Source: Bacteroidota bacterium (lineage in GTDB: Bacteria; Bacteroidota; Bacteroidia; Bacteroidales; GCA-2748055). Taken from it: a stretch of 64,000 bases of DNA. Within the stretch, counting starts at the first letter, position 1. Every line of letters begins with the position of its first letter. Shown in pieces: positions 62,939-64,000 of the stretch. Made by a program: the position numbers and the translations under genes. The stretch is from contig JAHEEC010000004.1 of assembly GCA_024640885.1 (NCBI GenBank), positions 13,488 through 77,487 on the forward strand, written 5' to 3'. The notes under the pieces are model-generated. The model was not told where the DNA came from, made no database searches, and worked only from the letters and a program-made list of their open reading frames with translations.

Positions 62939-63808
62939 TCACCCTTCCTGGGAACGCTCACTCTTCACCTTTTCCGTTTCACCTGTTTTATAATACTTAG
63001 GGATCACGGTCCTCACTGGAATTTCACACTCAATGGTTGTACCTTTAAAGGAACTGTCACTCACAAGGATTTTTCCATTCATTGCGAGTATCAGTCCCCT
63101 GGCCAGCTTGTAGCCAAGTCCGATCGTATCGGAGGTATTATACCAGTCCTCTTCTATCTCAGTTGTTTCAAAGATCTTCCTGGCTCTTTCCTGTAACAGC
63201 ATGTTACTGCTGTCTTTCACAGTGAAAACCAGTATATTTTTATCGGCGAACGAAGCGCCAATTTCAACGACTCCTTTCTTAGTCTGGGTCAGGGCATTTT
63301 CAATTAGACAGCTTAAAGCTCTTGACAGGCGCTGCTTATCTATAATGATCCGCGCTTCCTTGAATGCATCTCTCACATTCAGCAGTAACGCTACCCTTTC
63401 CCTGTTTATCCTGTACCGATCCAGGTTATACTGATCATAAAGTCCCCTGAGCAACTTGTAGATTTCAACTTCATCTTCCTTCAGCTTCAGGTTTCCCGTC
63501 TCGATCAGCGTAAGATCAATCAGGTTGTCCATCATGTTTAAGAGCGAATTGCTGTTTCTCGTGATATGGTTGATGTAAGCATCCCGTGCATCACCGTCCA
63601 CATCCTCTTCTCCAAGCAGGTGAGAAAATCCAATGATTGCATTCATCGGGGTCCTGATTTCGTGGGAGATATTGGAGAGGAATCTGGTCTTCACCCTTGT
63701 CCCGTCTGACTGGAACTGTTTCAGGGTGTCCTCCAACCAGGCAATCTTCTCTTCAAGTTGCTTGGTATACTCCATTAAATCCTTATAATCAGGCTTCTCA
63801 CTCATCAT
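62939..63808 (-). CDS. Cytoplasmic histidine kinase (HisKA/HATPase)
   Basis: Starting at an ATG at 63808 (tandem with one at 63805), the product is 289 residues; a frame to 63874 is open. A short coiled coil (YTKQLEEKIAWLEDTL) precedes HisKA with FLSNISHEIRTPMNAIIGFSHLL, then a degenerate HATPase. The N box reads SCLIENALTQTKKG, and the G boxes are weak (TIGLGYKLARGLILAMNG). It has no membrane segment or receiver domain, so it probably partners with another protein. Confidence 0.82.
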   Translation of the reverse strand: MMSEKPDYKDLMEYTKQLEEKIAWLEDTLKQFQSDGTRVKTRFLSNISHEIRTPMNAIIGFSHLLGEEDVDGDARDAYINHITRNSNSLLNMMDNLIDLTLIETGNLKLKEDEVEIYKLLRGLYDQYNLDRYRINRERVALLLNVRDAFKEARIIIDKQRLSRALSCLIENALTQTKKGVVEIGASFADKNILVFTVKDSSNMLLQERARKIFETTEIEEDWYNTSDTIGLGYKLARGLILAMNGKILVSDSSFKGTTIECEIPVRTVIPKYYKTGETEKVKSERSQEG

Positions 63809-63878
63809 CCATCCATTAATCAGCAATAAATCAAAGTAATTTATAAGACCCACCTCACGCCGAGGTGTGGCCATTTAA

Positions 63879-64000
63879 TTAACGCTTCATCCTTTTCAGG
63901 ATCTTCTCAGCGTCACTCTGATAATAATGATTTGAAGAAGAAGCAATCATAGCCAGCTGCCTGCGGGCACGATCAGTTTCATCCATGGCCAGCAAACATC
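63879..64000 (-). CDS. C-terminal end of an unidentified protein (cut by window edge)
   Basis: From the window edge leftward one frame is open for 40 codons to TAA at 63879-63881, coding CLLAMDETDRARRQLAMIASS...YQSDAEKILKRMKR. The helical, charged pattern suits a tetratricopeptide-type C-terminus. Its stop lies 5 bases before the longest possible start of the histidine kinase, suggesting an operon. Confidence 0.55.
   Translation of the reverse strand, partial: CLLAMDETDRARRQLAMIASSSNHYYQSDAEKILKRMKR

Overview
The window looks like a chromosomal segment of a polysaccharide-degrading Bacteroidota bacterium, probably a marine or anaerobic Bacteroidales/Marinilabiliales-type lineage. The evidence is two proteins with type IX secretion (T9SS) C-terminal sorting domains, a TonB-dependent receptor with a carboxypeptidase-regulatory-like domain, DUF3127, SatD and DUF6090 family proteins, a 7TMR-DISM histidine kinase, and promoters of the Bacteroidota type (-33 TTTG / -7 TAnnTTTG). 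I see no rRNA, tRNA, CRISPR array, insertion sequence or prophage.

Region 1 (1-16.1 kb) is a carbohydrate-utilisation locus without a SusD. Reading leftward from about 12.5 kb it holds a TonB-dependent receptor, a beta-helix T9SS protein, a GH28-PL22 fusion lipoprotein, an Nramp-like transporter lacking the usual metal-binding motifs, a TIM-barrel sugar isomerase/epimerase, a GH20-type hydrolase and a truncated DUF6090 protein. A LacI-type regulator (12.7-13.8 kb) faces a NagB-like deaminase. Two near-identical 16-bp palindromes sit just upstream of well-formed promoters, one for the receptor and one for the deaminase, and define a small predicted LacI regulon. An exported enolase-superfamily enzyme follows.

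Region 2 (16.2-26.4 kb) holds a DASS-type carboxylate transporter, an unknown membrane protein, a class-V aminotransferase, an exported Gfo/Idh-like lipoprotein, a PhoD-like phosphoesterase lipoprotein, and a 1126-residue beta-helix plus DUF5060/GH fusion with a T9SS tail.

Region 3 (26.4-47.9 kb) is a 21-kb, 16-gene run on the minus strand with overlaps or very short spacers. Its upstream two thirds is the most unusual part of the window. Four PQQ-type (BamB-like) beta-propellers, one of them membrane anchored, and an NHL-type propeller are interleaved with a HydC-HydB-like (NuoE-NuoF) fusion, an FAD/iron-sulfur protein related to GltD but lacking the NAD(P)-binding insert, a NosR/NapH-like membrane polyferredoxin, a Tat-type ferredoxin and a tiny Tat-type cysteine protein. 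I infer a route from NADH through FMN, FeS and FAD to the membrane and periplasm, with no recognisable terminal reductase. A glycosyltransferase, an ABC exporter pair, a YdeI-like protein and an SDR with a zinc-ribbon-like tail follow downstream. Octamer-type AAAGTNNT repeats lie in four of the gene junctions of this run and I noticed them nowhere else.

Region 4 (48.1-64 kb) is mostly housekeeping plus sugar salvage: a SatD-like regulator coupled to a GH2 enzyme; a 7TMR-DISM histidine kinase; a DMT transporter; then a nucleotidyltransferase divergent from an MFS-ROK kinase-anomeric sugar kinase-CBM9 operon, which together suggest import and nucleotide activation of an (amino)sugar. TtcA-like, MscL, MnmD-like, FKBP and DUF3127 proteins and a second histidine kinase follow, and the window ends inside another minus-strand gene.
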